Origin: Bacteroidota bacterium
Lineage (GTDB): Bacteria > Bacteroidota > Bacteroidia > Chitinophagales > Chitinophagaceae
Reading direction: 5' to 3'
DNA length: 57,913 nt
Assembly (NCBI GenBank): GCA_018267925.1
Contig: JAFDXO010000126.1
Coordinates: 1 to 57,913 of the forward strand
Both the position numbers and the translations under genes were made by a program. Below the pieces are notes generated by a model that saw only the letters and a list, made by a program, of their open reading frames with translations, was not told the DNA's origin and did not search any database. Positions 21,504 to 29,136 of the stretch are shown here, piece by piece. How positions within the stretch are numbered: the first letter of the stretch is position 1; every line of letters begins with the position of its first letter.

Positions 21504-22886
21504 TTATATTTCGCGATTGGGATCAAATGCTTCCAATTCGTTGGCAACTGCCGTGAGGAAGCTTGCTCCCAGTGAGCCATCAACAATACGATGATCATAG
21601 CTGAGTGACAAATACATCATGTGCCGAATAGCAATGACATCTCCTTCTGTTGTTTCAATCACCATGGGGCGTTTTTTGATACTGCCTACGGCAAGAATAG
21701 CAACTTGAGGTTGGTTGATAATGGGTGTTCCCATCAGGCTGCCAAATGTGCCCACATTAGTAAGTGTAAATGTGCCACCTTGTGTGTCGTCTGCTTTCAA
21801 CTTATTTGTTCGAGCTGCATTAGCAAGGCTATTAACGTCTTTAGTAATGCCGAGTAAATTTTTAGTGTCAGAGTTTTTGATGACCGGCACAATTAAATTT
21901 CCGCTTGGCAAAGCAGTAGCCATTCCAACATTGATGTCCTTTTTAACGATGATTTTATCACCATCAACAGAACTGTTAATCATTGGATATTTTCGGATGC
22001 AATTGACAATAGCTTCAATAAAAATGGGCGTGAACGTTATCTTTTCGCCATACTTTTTCTCAAATTCTTTTTTAGCTTTTTCTCTCCATCTTACAATGTT
22101 GGTAACATCACATTCTGTGAAGCTGGTAACGTGAGGTGAAGTAGCCTTGCTTCGCACCATGTGATCTGCAATCAGCTTACGCATACGATCCATCTCAATG
22201 ACCTCTACATTGTTGCCATAGTTGGAAGTAGTAGTTTCAGGTTTGGTTGAAGTTGGAGGTGGTGTTGCCGGAGTCGTTGCTGAAATGACAGGTGGTGTTA
22301 TAGCCGGTTGGGCTGAGGGTGCTGTTGCGGCGGGTTGAGGAACTGCCTGTACAGGTGCTGCGGTGGGCATGGATACACCTGCCTTACGATTAGCTACGTG
22401 TTGCAGGATGTCTTTCTTTGTTACCCTTCCTTCATTTCCCGTTCCGGGAATTTGCTCTAATTCAGCCATGCTAATACCTTCTTTGCCGGCTATATTAAGT
22501 ACCAAAGGACTATAAAATCTATTACCATCAATCACAGATGGTGCGGCGGCGGCTGCTTGTGGAATATAAGTAGGGGCAGCCACTACGGGTGCAGGTTGTG
22601 GTTGTGCTACGGCAGGAGCGATAGGAGCAGAAGGAGATGCTGATGCGCCAGATTCTATTCGGGCAATAATGGTTCCCACAGGCACCACATCATTCTCTTT
22701 AAAAAGCACTTCAGTAATCACACCTTCGGCAGTAGAGGGCACTTCGCTATCTACTTTGTCGGTAGCAATTTCCAGTACGGTTTCATCCATGCGAACGGCA
22801 TCACCGGGTTTTTTGTGCCATTTCAGCACCGTAGCCTCCATGATACTTTCGCCCATTTTAGGCATTACTAAATCAACAATAGCCAT
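21504..22886 (-). CDS. 2-oxoacid dehydrogenase E2 (dihydrolipoamide acyltransferase)
   Basis: A 460-residue E2 core of a pyruvate, 2-oxoglutarate or branched-chain oxoacid dehydrogenase complex. One N-terminal lipoyl domain occupies residues 2-77, with the lipoylated Lys in EIATDKVDSEVPS. An Ala/Pro-rich linker follows, then an E1/E3-binding domain at about 125-165 (GTGNEGRVTKKDIL), a second Pro/Thr-rich linker, and the acyltransferase domain from about 225 with the catalytic SYDHRIVDGSLG. The layout fits a BkdB or SucB type; which one is not decidable here. The E1 and E3 genes are not adjacent. Confidence 0.93.
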   Translation of the reverse strand: MAIVDLVMPKMGESIMEATVLKWHKKPGDAVRMDETVLEIATDKVDSEVPSTAEGVITEVLFKENDVVPVGTIIARIESGASASPSAPIAPAVAQPQPAPVVAAPTYIPQAAAAAPSVIDGNRFYSPLVLNIAGKEGISMAELEQIPGTGNEGRVTKKDILQHVANRKAGVSMPTAAPVQAVPQPAATAPSAQPAITPPVISATTPATPPPTSTKPETTTSNYGNNVEVIEMDRMRKLIADHMVRSKATSPHVTSFTECDVTNIVRWREKAKKEFEKKYGEKITFTPIFIEAIVNCIRKYPMINSSVDGDKIIVKKDINVGMATALPSGNLIVPVIKNSDTKNLLGITKDVNSLANAARTNKLKADDTQGGTFTLTNVGTFGSLMGTPIINQPQVAILAVGSIKKRPMVIETTEGDVIAIRHMMYLSLSYDHRIVDGSLGASFLTAVANELEAFDPNREI

Positions 22887-22922
22887 ACAAGTGTTTTAAA
22901 GTCTTTGAAATTGAAGCGGGGA

Positions 22923-22954
22923 CAAAAATAATCAAATGAGGCACAAAAATGCAA
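22923..22954 (-). promoter_or_regulatory. Promoter for the E2 gene
   Basis: Minus strand TATTTTTG (22930 to 22923) with a TTG (22954-22952) 21 bp upstream; the ATG is about 36 bp downstream. Confidence 0.5.
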
Positions 22955-22977
22955 GATTGGGCAGGTTATCCTTTTTT

Positions 22978-25653
22978 CTAATAGCCAACGGCATCTCGAT
23001 AATCTCTACGTCGAATAAGGCGAAGGTCTTGAAGTATGGATGCCTTTACATTTAAAGTGAAGTTGTAGCTTTTTCTTGGTCCAAATGGAATGGTTCCCAA
23101 GCGCATTTCCCAGCAGTGCAGGTCTCGATAAATGTCAATAGAAGTTAGTGTTAGGTTATGGTTTTCTACATCATAACCACTGGAAAAGGTTATTTTCCAT
23201 CGAGAAGTAAGGTTGAAATCGCCTCGAAATAAAAGATTTTGCGATAGCGTGAGGGTGTCACTATGCGAATAAGAAGTGTATCGTTTTGAAAGGGTGAGCG
23301 CATAAGCGATATCTAAACTCCAAGGAATATTGAAGTCAACATAATTGTTATACCCGCCATTTTTCATTAAGGAATTATATTCGTCTGTCTTAACGGCTGG
23401 ATTGGGTGTTTTGTTTTTTTGTTTTGACCTGAAACCTGCGCTGAGCGCCACATTCGCCGATCTAAGTGAAGCAATGCCGGTTCCTTGTTGCCATAGGGTG
23501 GTAGGTAGTCGCCTGCCTGTGTTATAGTCCGTAGCATAAGGGTCGAAAACGGCTCCGCCACTCAGATTAAACTTATCCAGAATGTTGGTGCGAAAGCTCA
23601 TGTTAATATTGCTCCATTTGAAAGAGTCTGCAGCAATATTGTATGCTGAATTAATGCTGAATCCATCTATAAGTGTAACATTTTTTCCTGCACCAATACT
23701 GTCTTTTTTCGATCGAACTTTTATTTGAAGATTGTTGTTCAAACCAAAATTGACTGTACTGGCAAATTTGCCATATTGCCCTAATCCGGGCACTCCGATC
23801 ACTGAAGTTTCAAAAGGAGAAAGATAAGTAAGCCGGCTACTGGTGTCAAGGCGAGTTTGGTAATAATAATTAAAAGGATTGGCAGCAAAATTAGGTGTGT
23901 AATTGAAGCCCACATTGGGTGTCAGTACATGTCGAATTCCCATGAGTTTGCCATGTTTAAACATTTTTAGCCCATAAATTCGGGTGCTTAACTGCATGGT
24001 CGCATTAAAGTCTCGAGCCGTATAAAATCCACGATTGGTCAGGGTGTCAATCTTTCCTTCATTGTCATTGTAAAATCGTTCTGTTTTTTTGGTTAGCCAA
24101 TATTCTGAATAAGTTGTGTTGAAAGATAAATTGATAAATCGGAGCAGATTGTATGATGCAGAAATAGGTATGGAATGTTTAAAACCATTTCGGAAATCAC
24201 CTAAAGACAATGTTTTTAAGCTAAATGTAGAATCATAAAACGAGAGCTGATTGAGCATGTTAAAATTGTAGCTCGCCGAAATTTTTTCATACCATCGGGG
24301 AGTGCCAATTCTATGCTTGTTTTGGAAGGGGTTAAATTGTGCTACGTAGAAATTTAATTCAGGTAAATAGACATCCACTAAATGGGTTTGCGTATTTTGA
24401 TTGTGTCGTGCGGCAACGGAAAGACTAAAAGGTTTGTTTTGCCAGTTTTTGGTGTAATTGATATTTGAAGTGTATTGGTTGTTCAGGATTTGATTGACAT
24501 TGTAGCTGTTGTTTGAATAAAAAGTAGATGTTCCAACTGTAACCGTGGCTCCGAAATTCGTACCTGGTCGAGCTTTGGGGTCTTGTTGGTGTCGCCAGTT
24601 AACCATAAAATCTTTGGTGATTGACGACCCCGGTTCGTAGCTTTCTCCCGTCTTGTTCAGCGCGTAACTGAGAGAAAGCCCACCGCTATAATGGTATCTA
24701 TTGGCATAGTTACTTACACCGCTTACACTATAGCTTCCTTTTGTGTAAATATTAGTGAGCAATAAAGCATCTACATAGTCATTCATGTGGAAATAATAAC
24801 CGCCATTGGTTAGCCCTAATCCTCGTCTATCTTCGAAAGTATAAGTGGGAATTTGAAAGCCTGAGCGTTGTCTTTGGGTGATAGGAAATAAACCAAACGG
24901 CAAAAATATCGGAGTAGGTACTTGTTCAATAACAATGTTGGCTGATGCAGAAGCAATAACTTTATTGGGTACTACTTTTATTTTTTTGGCACGAATGCCA
25001 AAATGGGGCGTGTCTAAAGCACAAGTTGTGTAAACATTTTTCCAGCCATAAATGCTTTGATCAGGATTTCGTTTTACTTGTTGGCTATACACAAAACCTT
25101 CACCATATTGAGAACGGGCATTTCGAATGATAGCTCGTTTGCTTTTAAAGTTGTATTGAAGGGAGTCGTAGCTGACTTTTTCACTTCCTTGAGCAAAGTT
25201 GGGGCGTTTCTGAATAGCACCACTACTATCGAAAGTGGGTTGTGCTATCACGGTATTAGTAGCTTGATCAAAAGTTATTTGTCCGGCGTTCAGTTTCATG
25301 TCTTCATATGTAACCTGAGCATCTCCATACAAATAAAATAAGTGATTCTTCATGTTTAAAACAGCAGAATCCGTGGCCGTAGCAACTACTTTTGCCGAAA
25401 GTGCATCCGGCGAAATTTTAATGCCCAAAGAATCTTCTAAACCTTTTGTAGAAACGGAATCTGAGGTATTTGTGCTTGAGGGAATTGCTTTTTTTGCCCA
25501 AGCCGTATCATTGACACCCGGTCGAGTTTTTAAACTCAATTGCCCTTGTGCTGAAACATAGGATGTTAAAGCCACTATAAAAAACGCCGTTAGAATTAAC
25601 GGCAAAGAGTGCATCAATGGCTTTTTTGGGATAATTTTACCGCGCAGGCTCAT
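22978..25653 (-). CDS. LptD-like outer-membrane assembly protein
   Basis: An 891-residue protein with a signal peptide ending near residue 35 (SYVSAQG). An OstA/LptD-type N-terminal domain spans about 90-230 (KNHLFYLYGDAQVTYEDMKLNAGQI, split here as KNHLFYLYGDAQVTY and EDMKLNAG). A long beta-barrel with many aromatic strands follows, including PIFLPFGLFPITQRQRSGF, a phrase typical of LptD in this phylum. LptD with LptE inserts lipopolysaccharide into the outer leaflet. The cysteines of proteobacterial LptD are not evident. The ATG at 25614 would give a shorter signal peptide. The gene is divergent from the amidase. Confidence 0.85.
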   Translation of the reverse strand: MSLRGKIIPKKPLMHSLPLILTAFFIVALTSYVSAQGQLSLKTRPGVNDTAWAKKAIPSSTNTSDSVSTKGLEDSLGIKISPDALSAKVVATATDSAVLNMKNHLFYLYGDAQVTYEDMKLNAGQITFDQATNTVIAQPTFDSSGAIQKRPNFAQGSEKVSYDSLQYNFKSKRAIIRNARSQYGEGFVYSQQVKRNPDQSIYGWKNVYTTCALDTPHFGIRAKKIKVVPNKVIASASANIVIEQVPTPIFLPFGLFPITQRQRSGFQIPTYTFEDRRGLGLTNGGYYFHMNDYVDALLLTNIYTKGSYSVSGVSNYANRYHYSGGLSLSYALNKTGESYEPGSSITKDFMVNWRHQQDPKARPGTNFGATVTVGTSTFYSNNSYNVNQILNNQYTSNINYTKNWQNKPFSLSVAARHNQNTQTHLVDVYLPELNFYVAQFNPFQNKHRIGTPRWYEKISASYNFNMLNQLSFYDSTFSLKTLSLGDFRNGFKHSIPISASYNLLRFINLSFNTTYSEYWLTKKTERFYNDNEGKIDTLTNRGFYTARDFNATMQLSTRIYGLKMFKHGKLMGIRHVLTPNVGFNYTPNFAANPFNYYYQTRLDTSSRLTYLSPFETSVIGVPGLGQYGKFASTVNFGLNNNLQIKVRSKKDSIGAGKNVTLIDGFSINSAYNIAADSFKWSNINMSFRTNILDKFNLSGGAVFDPYATDYNTGRRLPTTLWQQGTGIASLRSANVALSAGFRSKQKNKTPNPAVKTDEYNSLMKNGGYNNYVDFNIPWSLDIAYALTLSKRYTSYSHSDTLTLSQNLLFRGDFNLTSRWKITFSSGYDVENHNLTLTSIDIYRDLHCWEMRLGTIPFGPRKSYNFTLNVKASILQDLRLIRRRDYRDAVGY

Positions 25654-25661
25654 TCGGGCGA

Positions 25662-25669
25662 CAAAAATA
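25662..25669 (-). promoter_or_regulatory. -7 box for the LptD-like gene
   Basis: Minus strand TATTTTTG ends eight bases before the ATG at 25653, so the mRNA would be nearly leaderless, or the later ATG at 25614 is used. No TTG at the usual distance was found. Confidence 0.4.
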
Positions 25670-25737
25670 GCTCATTTGCTTGTTCTGAAAAACGTTCCTA
25701 TTTTTTTAAAAAAAGATCAATACTGTTTCGCTTAGGT

Positions 25738-26577
25738 ATGCGTATAAAATTGTTGTTGCTTGGTTTAGTGCTCATTTCTCATCAGCAACTTGCTTTTTCG
25801 GCAGGGAAAAAAATCACTAAAATAGTTCTTGATGCCGGACATGGCGGACACGATGCCGGTGCCAGAGGTCAATATTCAAATGAAAAAGATTTAACCTTAG
25901 CTATTGCTCTTCGGTTAGGTAAAATTATTCGTGACAGTATGAAGGAAGTGCAGGTGCTATATACCCGTACTTCCGATATCTATCCTACTTTGCCGGAAAG
26001 GCATGAAATTGCCAATAGAGCGAATGCCGATCTTTTTATTTCCATTCACATTAATGCAACACCGGGAACTTACACACGAGAAATGACCGGTTATAAAACT
26101 GTAAAACATGGAAGAAAGCGAGTTAAAACACCGGTGTATCGTACTATCCACAATAGGGCTACGCAGGCAAATGGTACGGAAACATACGTCCTTGGGCTGC
26201 ATAGAAATTCACAAAAAGAAGACGCTATCGGCGAATATGGAGAAACGGTTACTCAAGAACCCGGATTGATGAATGAAAATGACCCGCAAACAGCAATCAT
26301 TATTGCCCAATATTCTCAAGCCTTTTTGAGCCGAAGTGTTTCGCTTGGTTCTAAAATTCAGCAAGAATTTGCTAATGATGGACGAAAGGATATGGGTGTA
26401 AAACAAAAAGGATTGGAGGTGTTAGCCGGAAGCGCAATGCCCGGTGTGCTGGTGGAATGTGGGTTTATCAACAATCCTAATGAAGAAGCATATATGAACT
26501 CAGAAGCTGGTCAACAACAAATTGCTTTGGCTATTTATAGAGGTATCAAAGCCTATAAAGCAGAGGCTGAAAGATAA
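25738..26577 (+). CDS. N-acetylmuramoyl-L-alanine amidase (AmiC type)
   Basis: About 279 residues with a signal peptide (MRIKLLLLGLVLISHQQ to AFSA) from the ATG at 25738. A longer frame from 25609 overlaps the divergent LptD-like gene and has no signal-like start. The Amidase_3 zinc hydrolase motifs are LDAGHGGHDAGARG (first zinc His), a Glu in NEKDLTLAIALRLG, SIHINATPG (second zinc His) and the catalytic VECGFINNPNEE. An insertion at about 110-185 (TGYKTVKHGRKRVKTPVY) is common in this phylum. It cleaves peptide stems from glycan chains during cell separation or wall turnover. Confidence 0.95.
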   Translation: MRIKLLLLGLVLISHQQLAFSAGKKITKIVLDAGHGGHDAGARGQYSNEKDLTLAIALRLGKIIRDSMKEVQVLYTRTSDIYPTLPERHEIANRANADLFISIHINATPGTYTREMTGYKTVKHGRKRVKTPVYRTIHNRATQANGTETYVLGLHRNSQKEDAIGEYGETVTQEPGLMNENDPQTAIIIAQYSQAFLSRSVSLGSKIQQEFANDGRKDMGVKQKGLEVLAGSAMPGVLVECGFINNPNEEAYMNSEAGQQQIALAIYRGIKAYKAEAER

Positions 26578-26718
26578 AATGTTTAGTTCAACTTGCTTTT
26601 CACGTAAAAAATTCCAACTTTAGCAGCCGTTATGATAATAGAATTTTTAGGGAGTAGTCGTTGCTTTTTGAAATTGTTCTTTTATCTTTAAACACTCGAA
26701 AAAAAACTTCGCTGGCGA

Positions 26719-27258
26719 ATGAAATCCCGTTTTAAACTTGTTGTCCTTTCCGCACTTAGTGCATTGACTGCTTTTTCTACTGTTTTGGTGTCATCTTGTA
26801 AAGAAGATAAGTGCAAGAGCATTGTATGTGCCTATGGCGGTGTGTGTAGTAGTGGACAATGTATTTGCCCAAGTGGCTATGAAGGAACTCAATGCGAAAC
26901 AATTACCAGAAAACGTTATCTTGGCGTATGGAATGTTACGGAAGATGGAACTTACAGTAGTGCTGCACAATATGCTATTTCTTTAGAAGCCGGTGCTAAT
27001 ATTGCTGAAGTGCGAATCAAAAATTTTCGTAACAGTTTTGTGAGCGATGTACAGGCTTTTGTGAAAGGAGATACGATCACTATTCCTAACCAAACATTGG
27101 CCGGAAAAACCATTCGGGGCTTTGGCTACATTCAACAAGACAAATACTACGGACAGAATGGCAAGATTACGATGCGCTATGTCGTAAAAGACAATACTTC
27201 TGGGGTCGTAGATGATTATGGTGTAGATAATGGAGATCCTTCTCTTTGGAATAAATAA
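26719..27258 (+). CDS. Lipoprotein with an EGF-like domain
   Basis: A 179-residue exported protein. The signal sequence ends in a lipobox-like VSSC, with Cys27 as the lipidation site. Residues about 30-62 hold six or more Cys in an EGF-like spacing (KCKSIVCAYGGVC, then CICPSGYEGTQC). The rest (RYLGVWNVTEDGTYSS and following) resembles small beta-barrel lipoproteins of this phylum. EGF-like modules are rare in bacteria but recurrent in Bacteroidota surface lipoproteins. The partner is unknown. A strong terminator follows. Confidence 0.8.
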   Translation: MKSRFKLVVLSALSALTAFSTVLVSSCKEDKCKSIVCAYGGVCSSGQCICPSGYEGTQCETITRKRYLGVWNVTEDGTYSSAAQYAISLEAGANIAEVRIKNFRNSFVSDVQAFVKGDTITIPNQTLAGKTIRGFGYIQQDKYYGQNGKITMRYVVKDNTSGVVDDYGVDNGDPSLWNK

Positions 27259-27280
27259 TTTGTTTCAAAAAATAAACACG

Positions 27281-27312
27281 TCCTCGCTGAATAAATCGGC
27301 GGGGATTTTTTT
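27281..27312 (+). terminator. Terminator after the EGF-like lipoprotein gene
   Basis: TCCTCGCTGA (27281-27290), loop ATAAA, TCGGCGGGGA (27296-27305) and seven T. Two positions pair as G-T. Confidence 0.85.
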
Positions 27313-27360
27313 GTGCCCTTAATGGAAATGGTTAAATGGGTATTCTTAATACAGTACCTG

Positions 27361-27549
27361 TCAATAATCTTCAAAAAATGTTGAGTTTGTCGGCAATATT
27401 AGATTTCTTGCTTTGTCTGATGTAAGTGTTTTATCTGGTCTATGAGCTTTGCTAAGATTCATTATTTTCAGGTGATTCACTTGTTGCCATCCGGCTTGTT
27501 CTAAATTGTCTATCTGTTTTAAAAAAAAGCCATCACGATAAAGTTGTGA
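27361..27549 (-). pseudogene. Possible gene remnant in a long intergenic gap
   Basis: In the 470-bp gap before mnmA, one minus-strand frame stays open for 62 codons and ends in TGA at 27363-27361. It reads protein-like: QLYRDGFFLKQIDNLEQAG, then NLSKAHRPDKTLTSDKARN. No start codon is present, and TGA stops lie just upstream in the same frame. It may be the 3' end of a decayed gene or chance. Nothing else is recognised in the gap apart from the terminator at 27281 and a run of seven C at 27684-27690. Confidence 0.25.
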
Positions 27550-27728
27550 TCATGTGAAAAGTGATCATTTCAAATGATGAATGAATTTCAGTTTGGATTT
27601 TTACTTAGAATTTTATGCTTCAACAAGGCAAAAGGATGAACGGTGCTATCGCCACTCAAGTTCAAATAGTGATTCTATGCTGACCCCCCCAAAATAAAAA
27701 AAGCAAGCGAAGGGTCTATTGTGTAGTC

Positions 27729-28823
27729 TTATTGCCCTCTCAAAATGATGCCTCCGGCTAAAACATCATCGCCTTCATACATGACTGCGGATTGTCCCGG
27801 CGCAATGCTGTTTACGGAATGATGAAAGGATACTTGAATTCCATTTTCGGTATTGGTCAAGGTGCTTAAAGCTCCGGGGTCTTTATAGCGAATTTTAGTT
27901 ACAGCCTCCATGCCATTTGTCAAGTGTTCATACTTTACCATGTTTAGACCTGATACGGTCATTTTGTTTTGTTCGAGTTCGTGTGCTTCGCCAAGTACGA
28001 TGGTGTTGGTTTCTGGACGAATGGCTGTTACAAACATGGGCTTGCCGAGTGCAATGTCGAGACCTTTTCGCTGTCCAATGGTGTAAAAAGGATAGCCTTT
28101 GTGTTTGCCGACTTTGGTGCCGTCTGCAAGCACAAAATCTCCGCCATTTACTTGGTGTTCTAATTCGGGAATACGGCGTTTTAAAAAGCCACGATAGTCA
28201 TTGTCGGGCACAAAGCATATTTCGTAACTCTCTGCTTTTTTGGATAATTCGGTATATCCCATATCAAAAGCAAGTTGTCTGACTTCGGTTTTTAACAGAT
28301 CGCCAAGGGGATAGATGCTTCGGCTTAAGCAATCTTGCTCCAGCCCCCACAAGACGTAGCTTTGATCTTTTGAAAGGTCTTTTGCTTTGGAAAGGACATA
28401 GCGATCGTTTTCGTTTCGCACCTTCACATAGTGTCCGGTGGCAATAAAGTCACAGTTTAGGGCGTTAGCCCGCTTCAGCAGGGCTTTCCATTTGATATGG
28501 GTGTTACATAATACACAAGGATTTGGTGTTCGTCCGGCAATATATTCTTCTACAAAATTATTGATGACAAAATCGCCAAATTCATCCCGAATATCCAGTA
28601 CATAATGAGGGAAACCGTGATCTACTGCGGCTTGGCGGGCATCGTTGAAGGAGTCAAGATTGCAGCATCCGGTTTCTTTTTTTCCACCACCTGAATGGGC
28701 ATAATCCCAAGTTTTCATAGTAATTCCTACTACCTCGTAGCCCTGGTTGTGTAGCATCAATGCGCTCACGGTACTGTCAATACCGCCACTCATAGCTACC
28801 AGAACTTTTCCATTTCTACTCAT
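27729..28823 (-). CDS. mnmA: tRNA 2-thiouridylase MnmA
   Basis: A 364-residue enzyme that thiolates U34 of tRNA-Lys, -Glu and -Gln with sulfur from a relay. The PP-loop is AMSGGIDSTVSAL (residues about 8-20). NPCVLCNTHIKW holds the first catalytic Cys and YEICFVPDNDYRGFL the second. ATGHYVK and KDQSYVLWGL are also conserved, and the C-terminal beta-barrel ends in GGIILRG. GCCNLDSFNDARQAA is the usual Bacteroidota variant. One of its substrates, tRNA-Lys(UUU), is encoded immediately upstream at 28942-29014. Confidence 0.97.
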   Translation of the reverse strand: MSRNGKVLVAMSGGIDSTVSALMLHNQGYEVVGITMKTWDYAHSGGGKKETGCCNLDSFNDARQAAVDHGFPHYVLDIRDEFGDFVINNFVEEYIAGRTPNPCVLCNTHIKWKALLKRANALNCDFIATGHYVKVRNENDRYVLSKAKDLSKDQSYVLWGLEQDCLSRSIYPLGDLLKTEVRQLAFDMGYTELSKKAESYEICFVPDNDYRGFLKRRIPELEHQVNGGDFVLADGTKVGKHKGYPFYTIGQRKGLDIALGKPMFVTAIRPETNTIVLGEAHELEQNKMTVSGLNMVKYEHLTNGMEAVTKIRYKDPGALSTLTNTENGIQVSFHHSVNSIAPGQSAVMYEGDDVLAGGIILRGQ

Positions 28824-28845
28824 GTTGTGTATGTATAAAACGGCG

Positions 28846-28853
28846 CAAAGTTA
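28846..28853 (-). promoter_or_regulatory. -7 box for mnmA
   Basis: Minus strand TAACTTTG, an exact TAnnTTTG, 22 bp before the ATG. Confidence 0.45.
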
Positions 28854-28906
28854 CGAAGGTTGATATTAGTATAGCGGAGGTGTTTATTATGGAGGTATAA
28901 AACGAC

Positions 28907-28931
28907 AAAAGCCGCTCATAAAGCGACTTTT
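28907..28931. terminator. Terminator after tRNA-Lys
   Basis: AAAAGCCGCT, loop CATAA, AGCGACTTTT. On the minus strand this directly follows the tRNA; the stem itself ends in T and further T follow. The plus strand has an even better T-run. Confidence 0.7.
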
Positions 28932-28941
28932 GTTTTTTTCG

Positions 28942-29014
28942 TGATCCCGTTGGGACTCGAACCCAAGACCCATACATTAAAAGTGTATTGCTCTACCAAC
29001 TGAGCTACGGAATC
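28942..29014 (-). tRNA. tRNA-Lys (anticodon UUU)
   Basis: The 73-nt minus-strand gene folds fully. Acceptor GATTCCG pairs with CGGGATC, with one G-T pair. The D arm is GCTCAGTTGGTAGAGC, the anticodon arm is ATACA-CTTTTAA-TGTAT, and the T arm contains GGTTCGAGTCC. Discriminator base is A and CCA is not encoded. UUU is the anticodon whose U34 is thiolated by MnmA next door. Confidence 0.97.
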
Positions 29015-29041
29015 AACCGTGTTGTTCTCTCGAACGGGACG

Positions 29042-29071
29042 CAAAGATAATCATCTGCTCTTTTCTGCCAA
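29042..29071 (-). promoter_or_regulatory. Promoter for tRNA-Lys
   Basis: Minus strand TTG (29071-29069, within TTTTGG), a 19-bp spacer and TATCTTTG (29049-29042). This is the best match in the window to the Bacteroidota consensus. The tRNA starts 27 bp downstream. Confidence 0.7.
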
Positions 29072-29136
29072 AAGTTTTGAAAAGTTTTTTTTTAAAAAAG
29101 GCTGAAACGCTTTATGGGCAATGGTTTAGAGTTTCT

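Noticed and set aside
27684..27690. Phase-variable poly-C tract
   Set aside because: Only seven C and between genes; no promoter or coding frame that it would switch.
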